Part shown: positions 18,680-26,424 of the stretch, piece by piece
Position numbering within the stretch: the stretch's first letter is position 1
Layout of the letters: each line of letters starts with the position of its first letter
Assembly: GCF_009789235.1 (NCBI RefSeq)
Contig: NZ_WSTB01000002.1
Span: 372,001 to 436,000, forward strand
Direction: 5' to 3'
Source of the DNA: Flavobacterium hydrocarbonoxydans
Lineage (GTDB): Bacteria > Bacteroidota > Bacteroidia > Flavobacteriales > Flavobacteriaceae
Length of the DNA: 64,000 nucleotides
Made by a program: the position numbers and the translations under genes
The notes under the pieces: model-generated
Told to the model about the DNA's origin: nothing
Seen by the model: only the letters and a program-made list of their open reading frames with translations
Database searches by the model: none

Positions 18680-19027
18680 CTAAATTTCTTTTTTAACAAG
18701 CATATAATAATCATTGTCCAAAGAGCGATATCCCTGGTCATACAAGAAATAGTAGGTATTCCCTGTTTTGGTCTGCAATATATTAGTAAAAAAATCAAAA
18801 TCGAAACCTTTGTGCAACATTTTATCTCTTGTTGCCTTAGATTTTCCTTCCGTGTTCAATTCCGTCAAAATTCGGTAATTTTTACGCAGTTTGTTATTCA
18901 CATTTCGCATAAAATTATTGCTGTCTTTGTTTATTTTATTGTTGTACGCATTTCGGCAACTGTCCGAACAAAATTTCTTGTCTTCCCGGCCGACAATTTT
19001 ATCGCTACATTCAAGGCAGGTTTTCAT
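18680..19027 (-). CDS. Small zinc-ribbon protein
   Basis: 115 aa. Cys4-x2-Cys7 and Cys20-x3-Cys24 form a probable treble-clef or ribbon zinc site at the N-terminus (TCLECSDKI, FCSDSCRNAYNNK), like the DUF2116-type Zn ribbon. A basic helix (about 30-65) follows, and a C-terminal part rich in Tyr/Asp/Phe. No enzymatic motif is seen. Such ribbons often bind nucleic acid or protein; the function here is unknown. It shares a probable operon with the M28 peptidase. Confidence 0.82.
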   Translation of the reverse strand: MKTCLECSDKIVGREDKKFCSDSCRNAYNNKINKDSNNFMRNVNNKLRKNYRILTELNTEGKSKATRDKMLHKGFDFDFFTNILQTKTGNTYYFLYDQGYRSLDNDYYMLVKKEI

Positions 19028-19124
19028 ATAATTCCTTTTTTTAAGCTCAAAATAATATTTATTTCAAGCGAATTATGGTTTTGTATTTGGTTTCATGGTT
19101 CCTGCTCTCGCCTTTATCTCTCCA

Positions 19125-19142
19125 TCCCGATAGCTATCGGGA
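19125..19142. repeat. Perfect 18-bp palindrome
   Basis: TCCCGATAGCTATCGGGA is fully self-complementary. It stands in the 425-bp spacer between the zinc-ribbon gene and the 105-aa gene, just before the two longer hairpins. Confidence 0.75.
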
Positions 19143-19230
19143 CTTCGAGGATATCGGCTCCATCAGGGCTAGTTAGGAGACATGGTTTTTTTCTTGGTTT
19201 CATTCAAAAAACATCCCATTACACCCAAAG

Positions 19231-19297
19231 TTTGTCATTCCGTAGGAATCTCATCATCGCTGAATCTTTGCGTATAGAGATTCCTGCGGAATGACAA
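19231..19297. repeat. CATTCCGTAGGAAT hairpin, copy 1
   Basis: TTGTCATTCCGTAGGAATCT pairs with its complement at 19277-19297, with one mismatch over 21 bp. Copy 2 is at 19378-19444. The core ATTCCGTAGGAAT also occurs at 48826 and 49582 near the second Y1 transposase. Confidence 0.8.
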
Positions 19298-19305
19298 GTT
19301 TATGT

Positions 19306-19353
19306 TTATTCTTTATTAATTATCAATTGATTTGTCTCATAAATTAAATATTC
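19306..19353 (-). pseudogene. Remnant of the 3' end of a paralogue of the 105-aa gene
   Basis: The minus strand reads EYLIYETNQLIINKE then TAA. The intact neighbour ends EILIYEKNQMTINKE then TAA: 12 of 16 codons specify the same residue and the adjoining hairpin is also duplicated. Upstream of 19354 the similarity stops abruptly, so only the tail of the copy survives. Confidence 0.7.
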
Positions 19354-19377
19354 TAAAAAAAGAACTTCCCCGTCCCG

Positions 19378-19444
19378 TTTGTCATTCCGTAGGAATCTCA
19401 TCTTTGCTAAATCTCTGCACGTAGAGATTCCTCCGGAATGACAA
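19378..19444. repeat. CATTCCGTAGGAAT hairpin, copy 2
   Basis: Arms 19379-19399 and 19424-19444 differ by one mismatch. It lies 8 bp past the stop of the 105-aa gene and could terminate its transcript. Copies 1 and 2 are 147 bp apart. Confidence 0.8.
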
Positions 19445-19452
19445 GTTTATGT

Positions 19453-19770
19453 TTATTCTTTATTGATTGTCATTTGATTTTTCTCATAAATTAAAATTTC
19501 TACTTTCTTAATATCACAATTTGTCAAAACAATATCTTTAAATCCATTTTCTAAATTAATTCGCAATACGTTTGATTTTGCAGGAACACTAAATCCAAAA
19601 ATCACTTCAATTATTTTATTAAAAAACGATAGATTCCTTATTAACTCCAAGCTGGAGATACTTTCTAATTCATATTTTCCATTGTCTTTGACGTAATTTG
19701 TATTGTTGATTATTAAAAAATTATTTTCAGTGTAGATTTCAAATAATGGATTCTTTCTAACTCTTGTCAT
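19453..19770 (-). CDS. Hypothetical 105-aa protein
   Basis: I do not recognise the family. It starts MTRVRKNPLFEIYTENNFLIINN, is rich in Asn, Ile and Leu and has no signal peptide or membrane helix. Alternating hydrophobic residues suggest beta-strands, perhaps a small PH-like or barrel fold. It lies 15 bp after the GNAT-nitrilase gene on the same strand, so they are probably co-transcribed. A degraded second copy of its 3' end lies downstream. Confidence 0.65.
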   Translation of the reverse strand: MTRVRKNPLFEIYTENNFLIINNTNYVKDNGKYELESISSLELIRNLSFFNKIIEVIFGFSVPAKSNVLRINLENGFKDIVLTNCDIKKVEILIYEKNQMTINKE

Positions 19771-19785
19771 AAGTCATTTTGATAA

Positions 19786-21315
19786 TTATGGATTTATCTT
19801 CCTAATCTCATACAAATCATTCCGTCTGTCTTTCAAAATCCTGACACTTCCGTGCTCGTGCAATTGCTTCAAAAGATTCAAATCGACATCTACAATCAGC
19901 GTCATTTCAGTGTTTGGAGTTGCTTCGGCCTTAATTCCATTACTCGGAAAAGCAAAATCCGAAGGCGTAAACACCGATGCTTGCGCATACTGAATATCCA
20001 TATTATTTACTTTCGGCAAATTCCCTACACAACCGGCAATAGCTACATAACATTCGTTTTCTATCGCACGCGCCTGAGAGCAATGTTTCACTCTTGTATA
20101 AGCATTTTGTGTGTCCGTCAAAAACGGAACAAATAAAATATTCATTCCTTCATTGGCCATAATTCTGGAAAGTTCCGGGAACTCGACATCATAACAAATC
20201 AGAATTCCTATTTTACCGCAATCGGTATCAAAGGTTTTAAATTCGGAGCCGCCTTTCATTCCCCAATGTTGTACTTCGTTGGGAGTCACATGTATTTTAG
20301 TGTACATTTCAGAGGTTCCGTCTCTTTTACATAAAAAACCAACATTATACAAATTACCATTTTCAAGATACGGCATACTTCCGGTAATGATATTGATGTT
20401 GTACGAAATAGCAAATTCCTGAAAACGCTTTCTGATAGGATCTGAATAGCGGGCCAGTTCCCGAATGGCTTCGGCCTCAGAAAGATGATTGTAATCGGCC
20501 ATCAAAGGAGCAATAAACAATTCCGGGAAAAGCGCAAAATCTGCTCCATAACCAGAAACCACATCAATAAAGAATTCAGATTGTTCAAAAAGCGACTCCA
20601 CATTATTCAGTTGACGCATTTGCCACTGAATCAATCCTAACCGAATGACACTTTTTTCGAGGTTAATCAGTTTTGGACTTTCGTCATAATATACGTTGTT
20701 CCATTCCAGCAGCACCGCAAATTCTTTGGACTCTTCATCGCCTTCCAGATAATTTTTGATAATTCTTAAAACGTGAAAATCATTGCTCAGCTGAAACGAA
20801 AGCACAGGATCGTGCAATTCTTTGTGTTTGACTTTATCAATATAATTTTTCGGAGTCAGTTTTTTAGAATGCTGTGCGTAATTCGGAATTCTTCCTGCAA
20901 AAACAATGGCTTTCAGATTCAATTGTTCGCACAACTCTTTTCGGGCATCGTATAAACGGCGGCCTAAACGCAATCCACGATAATTAGGATGGATAAAAAC
21001 ATCTATTCCGTATAAAATATCTCCGTTTGTATCATGTGTAGAAAAAGTATAATCCCCAATAATCTGTCTGTAATTGTGTTTTTTATCAACTAATTTTTCA
21101 GGAACAATCAACGATAAAGCCGAACCAACCACTTTTCCATCGACTAAAATAACCAACTGTCCTTCCGGAAAAATAGAAAGTAATTTCTTGATATCATCTT
21201 CCTTCCAATAAGAATCTGCCATCACAGGATATGATTCTACCATGGAGTTTTTGAGCTGCTTGTAGTCGTCTAACTCTAAATTTCGTAATTCAACTTTATT
21301 AATCTTGGTTTGCAT
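19786..21315 (-). CDS. GNAT acetyltransferase fused to carbon-nitrogen hydrolase
   Basis: 509 aa. The N-terminal 1-210 is a GNAT domain with HPNYRGLRLGRRLYDARKEL as the acetyl-CoA loop. The C-terminal 220-505 is a nitrilase-superfamily hydrolase with the catalytic triad in LFPELFIAP (Glu), MYTKIHVTPNE (Lys) and GILICYDVEFPEL (Cys). The pairing is known in bacteria and annotated as a bifunctional protein, but I know of no defined substrate. The nitrilase half most resembles amidase or N-carbamoyl hydrolase branches. It is cytosolic and divergent from ssb. Confidence 0.92.
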   Translation of the reverse strand: MQTKINKVELRNLELDDYKQLKNSMVESYPVMADSYWKEDDIKKLLSIFPEGQLVILVDGKVVGSALSLIVPEKLVDKKHNYRQIIGDYTFSTHDTNGDILYGIDVFIHPNYRGLRLGRRLYDARKELCEQLNLKAIVFAGRIPNYAQHSKKLTPKNYIDKVKHKELHDPVLSFQLSNDFHVLRIIKNYLEGDEESKEFAVLLEWNNVYYDESPKLINLEKSVIRLGLIQWQMRQLNNVESLFEQSEFFIDVVSGYGADFALFPELFIAPLMADYNHLSEAEAIRELARYSDPIRKRFQEFAISYNINIITGSMPYLENGNLYNVGFLCKRDGTSEMYTKIHVTPNEVQHWGMKGGSEFKTFDTDCGKIGILICYDVEFPELSRIMANEGMNILFVPFLTDTQNAYTRVKHCSQARAIENECYVAIAGCVGNLPKVNNMDIQYAQASVFTPSDFAFPSNGIKAEATPNTEMTLIVDVDLNLLKQLHEHGSVRILKDRRNDLYEIRKINP

Positions 21316-21354
21316 ATTGTACGATTTCTCTCAAATATACAAAAAATATTTCCA

Positions 21355-21429
21355 TTTGCAAACGCTTACAAATAGTTACAACCGAAAGTAAATAGTTTGC
21401 TACCGAATAATTTTTGAAAACGTTTGCAA
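21355..21429. promoter_or_regulatory. Inverted TTGCAAACG pair between divergent genes
   Basis: TTGCAAACG (21356-21364) and CGTTTGCAA (21421-21429) are exact inverse copies 56 bp apart in the spacer between the GNAT-nitrilase start and the ssb start. The spacing fits two operator half-sites, or a LacI/GntR-like site pair. No regulator is encoded nearby. Confidence 0.4.
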
Positions 21430-21489
21430 TTTTGCCTTGTTGAATTTGACGAACGAATTCATTTATAACAACTTAAAAATTTATACGCC

Positions 21490-21816
21490 ATGAACACATT
21501 AAGAAACAAAGTCCAATTAATTGGAAACGTAGGAAACGATCCGGAAATCAAAACATTAGAAAACGGAAAAAAATTAGCTCAGTTGACTATTGCAACCCAT
21601 GACAGGTACACCAATGATAAAGGTGAAAAAGTCGAGCAAACCGAATGGCATCGTATAACGGCTTGGGGGAAAACAGCCGAAATAATTGAGAAGTTTGTTG
21701 CAAAAGGAAAAGAAATTGCCATTGAAGGCAAATTAACTCACAGAAGTTATGACGACAAAAACGGTGAAAAACGCTATATAACTGAGGTGGTTGTAAATGA
21801 AATATTATTACTCTAG
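21490..21816 (+). CDS. ssb: Short single-stranded DNA-binding protein
   Basis: 108 aa. One OB fold: MNTLRNKVQLIGNVGNDPEIK, AQLTIATHDRY, TEWHRITAWGKTAEII and IEGKLTHRSYDDKNGEKRYITEVV are all SSB signatures. It ends right after the fold (VNEILLL) and lacks the linker and the acidic DDxIPF-type tail that recruits partner proteins. It could therefore be a secondary SSB, with the main one elsewhere in the genome. A terminator-like hairpin follows. Confidence 0.95.
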   Translation: MNTLRNKVQLIGNVGNDPEIKTLENGKKLAQLTIATHDRYTNDKGEKVEQTEWHRITAWGKTAEIIEKFVAKGKEIAIEGKLTHRSYDDKNGEKRYITEVVVNEILLL

Positions 21817-21840
21817 AATTATATGAATTGATAATATAAA

Positions 21841-21876
21841 AAAGAATCCGAAAAATTTTGTAGTTTTTCGGGTCTT
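21841..21876 (+). terminator. Terminator of ssb
   Basis: CCGAAAAA (21848-21855) pairs with TTTTTCGG (21864-21871), with outer AAAGA/TCTTT pairing. The following sequence is TCTTTGTTTG, a weak U tract. Confidence 0.6.
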
Positions 21877-22041
21877 TGTTTGTAGAATTTAATCGAGTTT
21901 ATAAAATCACTAAATCAGGGTATTTTACCTACAAATTAAATAGTGTAATTTAGCATACTTAGGCCAGCCATTATATCTGATGTGTTTAATAAGAATAAGA
22001 TCGGAGTGTTGTTTTTTATCATAAATTTTAATCTAAATGCC

Positions 22042-22479
22042 ATGGATGATGTCGCAAAAAAAATTCTGATTATTCTTTTTTTAATTTTTTTTACTCCAAC
22101 CTATTCACAGACAGGGGTTAATACCCTTTTCCCTAAAAGCACATTAGATATTAATGGCAATATTTCATTGAAAGTCGTTAATTTAAACGGAAGTAGTTCA
22201 CCAACGCCCATTAGTGACGGAGTTTATATCTCTCTAAACCCTCAGGCACAAGATCAGGTGTTTAATTTACCCAGCGCAGCTGAGTACCCGGGCAGAATGT
22301 ATTTTTTAAGAAACGTAAATGCTAATTTCACTGCAGCAGTTTCAACATCAAGTGGCATATTTTATTATAAAAATTCTTCGAATGAAATCAATCCAGCAAC
22401 TCACTCTTTTTACTTGTACGAAGGACTTCGTTCTGTTATTATAATAAGTGATGGCACAAACTGGACTGTTTTCAATTAA
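22042..22479 (+). CDS. Hypothetical secreted protein
   Basis: 145 aa from ATG 22042 (MDDVAKKILIILFLIFFTPTYSQ). The frame extends to 21982, but the internal start puts a normal signal peptide at the N-terminus. The mature part begins TGVNTLFPKSTLDINGNISLK, a phrase typical of Bacteroidota surface and tail-fibre-like proteins. It then continues as a beta-rich stretch with no catalytic motif. There is no T9SS tail. The function is unknown. It is convergent with the DUF2461 gene, 6 bp apart. Confidence 0.75.
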   Translation: MDDVAKKILIILFLIFFTPTYSQTGVNTLFPKSTLDINGNISLKVVNLNGSSSPTPISDGVYISLNPQAQDQVFNLPSAAEYPGRMYFLRNVNANFTAAVSTSSGIFYYKNSSNEINPATHSFYLYEGLRSVIIISDGTNWTVFN

Positions 22480-22485
22480 AAAAAA

Positions 22486-23178
22486 TTATAAAACAGAAGC
22501 GCCATTTATATCAGTAGTAAGCACTTCGCTCATATAATCAAAAAAGGGCCTCATATTTTTTAATGTTTCTGTTGCTTGTTCTAGAAAATCAGGATTTAGA
22601 ACTTCATTATCTTCAAAACGTTTAATTACCAAAAATTGTTTGTAGCGAAGCAAATCGATGGCCTCATGATGTACATCATAACCTTTGGGCGCTGTTTTAA
22701 GCTGTTCTCCTTGCAAAGTTCCAAAAGTGCTGATAAATGTTTTAGAATTTAATATTTTACGCATTGGTTCGGCATCATGAGCAAATTCACTTCTGATACG
22801 CTTTAAGTCTGCTGCATTCGGTCCCCAAAAACCACCGGCCAGAAAACTATTTCCCTGTTCCAGATGAAAATAATAACCACCTCGTCTTGCTTTTGTAGCC
22901 CTGGTAAAACTGCCTCCCCAAAAAGTTTTAAAAGGTGTTTTATCTTTCGAAAAACGAATATCACGATAAATTCTATAGACACTTTTTTTGCCGGACGGAG
23001 TTTCCAGAACATCGGTTTTGGCAAGCTCCTCAAGTAAAGCGTCTGCAAATGCTTCAATATGTTTTAATTCGTTTAAGTACTCAGGCTTATGTGCCTCAAA
23101 CCATTGTTTATTGTTATTCTCTTTTAGCTGAATCAAAAAATCAAGACTAGATTCTGGTATTAAAGCCGTGTTATTCAT
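22486..23178 (-). CDS. DUF2461 family protein
   Basis: 230 aa from ATG 23178 (MNNTALIPESSLDFLIQLKENNNKQWF). The longer frame to 23241 would add 21 unlike residues. Family signatures are FLIQLKENNNKQWFEAHKPEY, VYRIYRDIRFSKDKTPFKTFWG and YYFHLEQGNSFLAGGFW. The family is a conserved cytosolic protein of unknown function, TIGR02453-like. It has its own transcript. Confidence 0.9.
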   Translation of the reverse strand: MNNTALIPESSLDFLIQLKENNNKQWFEAHKPEYLNELKHIEAFADALLEELAKTDVLETPSGKKSVYRIYRDIRFSKDKTPFKTFWGGSFTRATKARRGGYYFHLEQGNSFLAGGFWGPNAADLKRIRSEFAHDAEPMRKILNSKTFISTFGTLQGEQLKTAPKGYDVHHEAIDLLRYKQFLVIKRFEDNEVLNPDFLEQATETLKNMRPFFDYMSEVLTTDINGASVL

Positions 23179-23229
23179 AAGTAAAGTGTTGTCTTTTTTA
23201 GAAAGAGGAAAGGTAACGTTTGGACATAA

Positions 23230-23256
23230 AAAAACCTTCAAATGATGAAGGTTTTT
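23230..23256 (-). terminator. Terminator of the 65-aa gene
   Basis: AAAAACCTTCA pairs with TGAAGGTTTTT (11 bp, loop AATGA). It overlaps the stop codon of the minus-strand gene. Confidence 0.75.
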
Positions 23257-23452
23257 ATGCTATATTTTTTAGTAAGTCATACATAGGACAACGCGAACAA
23301 CGTTTCTTTTCGCTTTTTTTGAATTTCTCACAACAAGTAGATTTACAATTTTCAATCTTCTTGATGTTTTCAAGGATATCTTTATTCTTCTTTTTCTTTT
23401 TATCCTTTTTCTTGTCCTTCTCTTTATCTTTCTTGCTCACTTTCTGTCTCAA
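23255..23452 (-). CDS. Small Lys-rich Cys-cluster protein
   Basis: 65 aa. Residues 4-25 are almost only Lys, Asp and Glu. The C-terminal half holds Cys-x3-Cys-Cys then Cys-x2-Cys (STCCEKFKKSEKKRCSRCPM), which could bind a metal or an Fe-S centre. A good terminator starts at its stop. I recognise the CCEKFKK..RCSRCP pattern only as a conserved hypothetical of Bacteroidota. It lies 68 bp past the ferritin gene on the same strand, so a joint transcript is possible. Confidence 0.72.
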   Translation of the reverse strand: MRQKVSKKDKEKDKKKDKKKKKNKDILENIKKIENCKSTCCEKFKKSEKKRCSRCPMYDLLKNIA

Positions 23453-23520
23453 TTATTAAACCGAGACAAATATAAAAGAAAAATGTTATTTTTATGTATT
23501 CTAAATAAACTTTAACTTTT

Positions 23521-24039
23521 TTATTTTGGATTAATTGCAATTGAACTCGTAACTGTTAGTTGTTGAATATCACGATCAAACAAGTATAATCCTCCTTTAT
23601 CATCTCCAATTAAGTTTATTTTATCCAGGATCGATTTAGCCGTTGCTTCTTCTTCTATTTGTTCCGAAACGTACCATTGCAAGAAATTGTGAGTGGCATA
23701 ATCTTTCTCTTCAAAAGTAATATGAACCAGTTCGTTGATCGATTCTGAAACAAAAATTTCATGATTATAAAGAGCTTCGAACATTTCTTTGAAAGTTGTG
23801 TAACTTGTTTTTGGTGCTTTCAAATCAGTAATTTGAGCATGCCCTCCACGTTCGTTTACATATTTAACCAGTTTTAGCATGTGTGCACGCTCTTCATCAG
23901 ATTGTGTGTACATAAATTGAGCGATGCCTTCTAGTCCGTGTACTTCTGACCAACAAGCCATAGAAAGATAAGTCTGCGAAGATTCCGCCTCGATACGGAT
24001 TTGCTTATTTAAAGCTGCTTCAATATTTTTTGATAACAT
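23521..24039 (-). CDS. ftnA: Ferritin (non-haem, FtnA-like)
   Basis: 172 aa. It is a four-helix bundle. RIEAESSQTYLSMACWSE and DEERAHMLKLVKYV supply the Glu/Glu/His ligands of the di-iron ferroxidase site, and NFLQWYVSEQIEEEATAKSIL the fourth-helix Glu residues. It oxidises Fe2+ and stores it as a mineral in a 24-mer in the cytoplasm. The length matches prokaryotic ferritins (165-175). Confidence 0.97.
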   Translation of the reverse strand: MLSKNIEAALNKQIRIEAESSQTYLSMACWSEVHGLEGIAQFMYTQSDEERAHMLKLVKYVNERGGHAQITDLKAPKTSYTTFKEMFEALYNHEIFVSESINELVHITFEEKDYATHNFLQWYVSEQIEEEATAKSILDKINLIGDDKGGLYLFDRDIQQLTVTSSIAINPK

Positions 24040-24172
24040 AATTTCGTCTTTTTTGTAAAGTTAAATAATTTTAAGCAATTAAGAAATTGTTCCTTAGGAT
24101 TAAAAAACAATTCAGATTCAGACTAAATACAAGTCCGTTTTTATTATTTGCTGAAAAAACATTGGTTTCAAG

Positions 24173-24805
24173 TTAGTTAGCATTCATCAATTCCTGAAAG
24201 CAATCCACAAATTGCCCCATGTGCAATCCATCCATTAAACCATGATGCACATGTACAGACATCGCAATGGTTCTTTTGTCATTCTCAGTAATCATCATTT
24301 TTCCAAAAGAAATTTTTGGACAACTGTCCGGATAAGTAAAACTTCTTGCATGCGAAAGCGAAGTAAAATTCAGCCACGGAATTGCCGAGAAATGAATCAC
24401 ATTATCATCGTTAAATTCACGGGTAAAAAGCCCTGTCGTATTTTGAATCCGCTCGATTTCGGTTTTAGCGTTTTGCTCAAAAACTCTAAAATCAGGATGA
24501 TATTCGATTAATGAAAATCCAAACGTTCCATCTTCACGTCCAATTGTTGCCGAAACATCTACACGATCATTACTATATATTTTATCATCAGCAATACGGT
24601 ATTTAAAATTCTCTATCGAATTAACCGCTACTAATGTTTTGTGCAAATAGTAAATAAAAAATGAAGTATTAAGACTTTTTGCTGTTTGATACGCTCTGGT
24701 GCAATCAATTTCAACGGTTGCACCAAAGAAAGGTTCCTCCATTTTTCTAAAATGCTGAAAATGTTCTTTTCTATTCCAGTTTTCTAAGTCTAAAAGTGTT
24801 TTCAT
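24173..24805 (-). CDS. Chloramphenicol acetyltransferase-like (CatA family)
   Basis: 210 aa. The family active-site motif is present as VHVHHGLMDGLHMGQF, with catalytic His in HHGLMDG. Other CAT regions are present: NWNRKEHFQHFRKMEEPFFGATVEIDCT at the start, FSAIPWLNFTSLSHAR, and SCPKISFGKM. By family it acetylates the 3-hydroxyl of chloramphenicol using acetyl-CoA. Chromosomal CatA-like proteins in flavobacteria may have another substrate, so resistance is only an inference. Confidence 0.9.
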   Translation of the reverse strand: MKTLLDLENWNRKEHFQHFRKMEEPFFGATVEIDCTRAYQTAKSLNTSFFIYYLHKTLVAVNSIENFKYRIADDKIYSNDRVDVSATIGREDGTFGFSLIEYHPDFRVFEQNAKTEIERIQNTTGLFTREFNDDNVIHFSAIPWLNFTSLSHARSFTYPDSCPKISFGKMMITENDKRTIAMSVHVHHGLMDGLHMGQFVDCFQELMNAN

Positions 24806-24836
24806 TATGATATATTATTGCAACGTTGCTGTTTTT

Positions 24837-25407
24837 AGCCACAGATTAAAATGATTCTAAAGATTTTTTAAAAAACAATCTGTGAATATCTGTTTTAATC
24901 CGCGTCACCTGCGGACCATTTTTTAACCACAAATTACACAAATTGACACAATTTTTTTTAACCACAGATTAAAATGATTCTAAAGATTTTTTTAAAACAA
25001 TCTGTGAATATCCGTTTAAATCCGTTTCCTCTACGGGCCATTTTTAACCACAAATTACGCAAATTGACACAAATTTTTTTTAGCCAAAGATTAAAATGAT
25101 TTTAAAGATTCTTTTAAAACAATCTGTGAATATCCGTTTTAATCCGTTTCCTCTGCGGGCCATTTTTAACTACAAATTACGCAAATTGACACAAATTTTT
25201 TTAGCCACAGATTAAAATGATTCTAAAGATTTTTTTTAAAACAATCTGTGAATATCCGTTTTAATCCGTTTCCTCTGCGGGCCATTTTTAACCACAAATT
25301 ACGCAAATTGACACAAATTTTTTTTTGCCACAGATTAAAATGATTTTAAAAATTTTTAAAACAATCTGTGAATATCTGTTTTAATACGTTTCCTCTGCGG
25401 GCCATTT
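24837..25407. repeat. Five tandem repeats of about 122 bp
   Basis: Units start near 24837, 24960, 25082, 25203 and 25326. Each runs CCACAGATTAAAATGATT, then a poly-A/T stretch, AATCTGTGAATATCCG, CCTCTGCGGGCCATTTT, and AAATTACGCAAATTGACAC. CACAGATT and AATCTGTG are inverse, so every unit can fold. Divergence between units is only a few bases. There is no coding frame. A diverged copy lies at 26190-26420. Confidence 0.85.
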
Positions 25408-25419
25408 TTCAGCTCCCGT

Positions 25420-26127
25420 TTAAACCAGATTAGTAACGACTTCAGTAATTTTTTCGAACGAACTAAAATGTTCGTGTTCTACTTTATGACTGATTTTCTC
25501 GTGTTCCCAGGTAGTATGAAACGGAATATGAACGGCATATCCGCCAATTCCTAAAACTGGTAAAACATCTGATTTTAAAGAATTTCCAATCATCAAAAAT
25601 TCATGTGACTGAATATCCAAACGTCCTAATAATTTCGTGTAATCAATTTCCTGCTTGTCCGACATTACCTCGATATGATGAAAATAATGTCCTAAACCTG
25701 AACGATGCAATTTGCTGTGCTGATCTTTCAAATCGCCTTTTGTAGCGACAACCAATTTGTATTTGCCGTGTAATGCCTGCAGAGTTTCTTCAACTCCATC
25801 CAAAAGCTCGATAGGTTTCTCCAACAATTCTTTTCCGTATTGGATAATTTTTTCAATCACTTCCAGCGGAATTGTATTGTTCGAAATATTCATAGCTGCT
25901 TCGATCATCGATAAAATATATCCTTTGATTCCGTAACCGTACAAAGGCAAATTGTCAATTTCGATTTTAAACAACTCCTGCGAAATCCCCTGATGCGAAA
26001 GATAATCTTCCATCAAAGCACAAAATTTGTGCTCGGTTTCTTCAAAATAAGGTTCGTTAACAAACAAAGTATCATCAGCATCAAATGCGATTACTTTAAG
26101 GTTTGGGATTTTAGATCTATGTAACAT
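25420..26127 (-). CDS. HAD-family hydrolase
   Basis: 235 aa. Motif I is VIAFDADDTLFVNEP (Asp16 nucleophile, Asp18), motif II is LVVATKGD, and motif III/IV is MIGNSLKSDVLP. There is an all-alpha cap between about 30 and 100, as in phosphoglycolate-phosphatase-type HADs. The expected reaction is phosphoester hydrolysis in the cytoplasm, probably of a small metabolite. The substrate is not determinable. Confidence 0.93.
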   Translation of the reverse strand: MLHRSKIPNLKVIAFDADDTLFVNEPYFEETEHKFCALMEDYLSHQGISQELFKIEIDNLPLYGYGIKGYILSMIEAAMNISNNTIPLEVIEKIIQYGKELLEKPIELLDGVEETLQALHGKYKLVVATKGDLKDQHSKLHRSGLGHYFHHIEVMSDKQEIDYTKLLGRLDIQSHEFLMIGNSLKSDVLPVLGIGGYAVHIPFHTTWEHEKISHKVEHEHFSSFEKITEVVTNLV

Positions 26128-26189
26128 AAGGTTTTTGTTTCAAGTTTCAGGTTTTCTTCGTCACGAATTGCATTAATTTTCTCGATTTT

Positions 26190-26420
26190 TTTTGCCACAG
26201 ATTAGAATGATTTCAAAGATTCAAAAAAAAATCTGCTCAATCTGCAGAATCTGCGTGCCATTTTTTTTGTCGCTAGCCGAACGATAGCGAACAGGTAAAT
26301 CAATTCACGAATTTGCACGAATTAATTTAATCGCAAATTTCACAAATTTTTCTGCCAGAGATTAAAAATAAGTAATCCGCGAATATCCATTTAATCTGTG
26401 TCATCAGCGTGCCATTTCTC
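26190..26420. repeat. Diverged relatives of the 122-bp repeat
   Basis: GCCACAGATTAGAATGATTT, AATCTGCGTGCCATTTTTTT, TTCACGAATTTGCACGAATT and AATCTGTGTCATCAGCGTGC match words of the 24837-25407 array but are rearranged and more divergent. No gene is seen. Confidence 0.6.
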
Positions 26421-26424
26421 AATC

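Noticed and set aside
18674..19294. A 206-codon plus-strand frame opposite the zinc-ribbon gene
   Set aside because: It is antisense to a well-supported gene with a Cys4 motif, crosses repeat DNA and has no recognisable domain.
24837..25407. CRISPR array
   Set aside because: Units are 122 bp with no constant short repeat alternating with unique spacers, and no cas genes are nearby.
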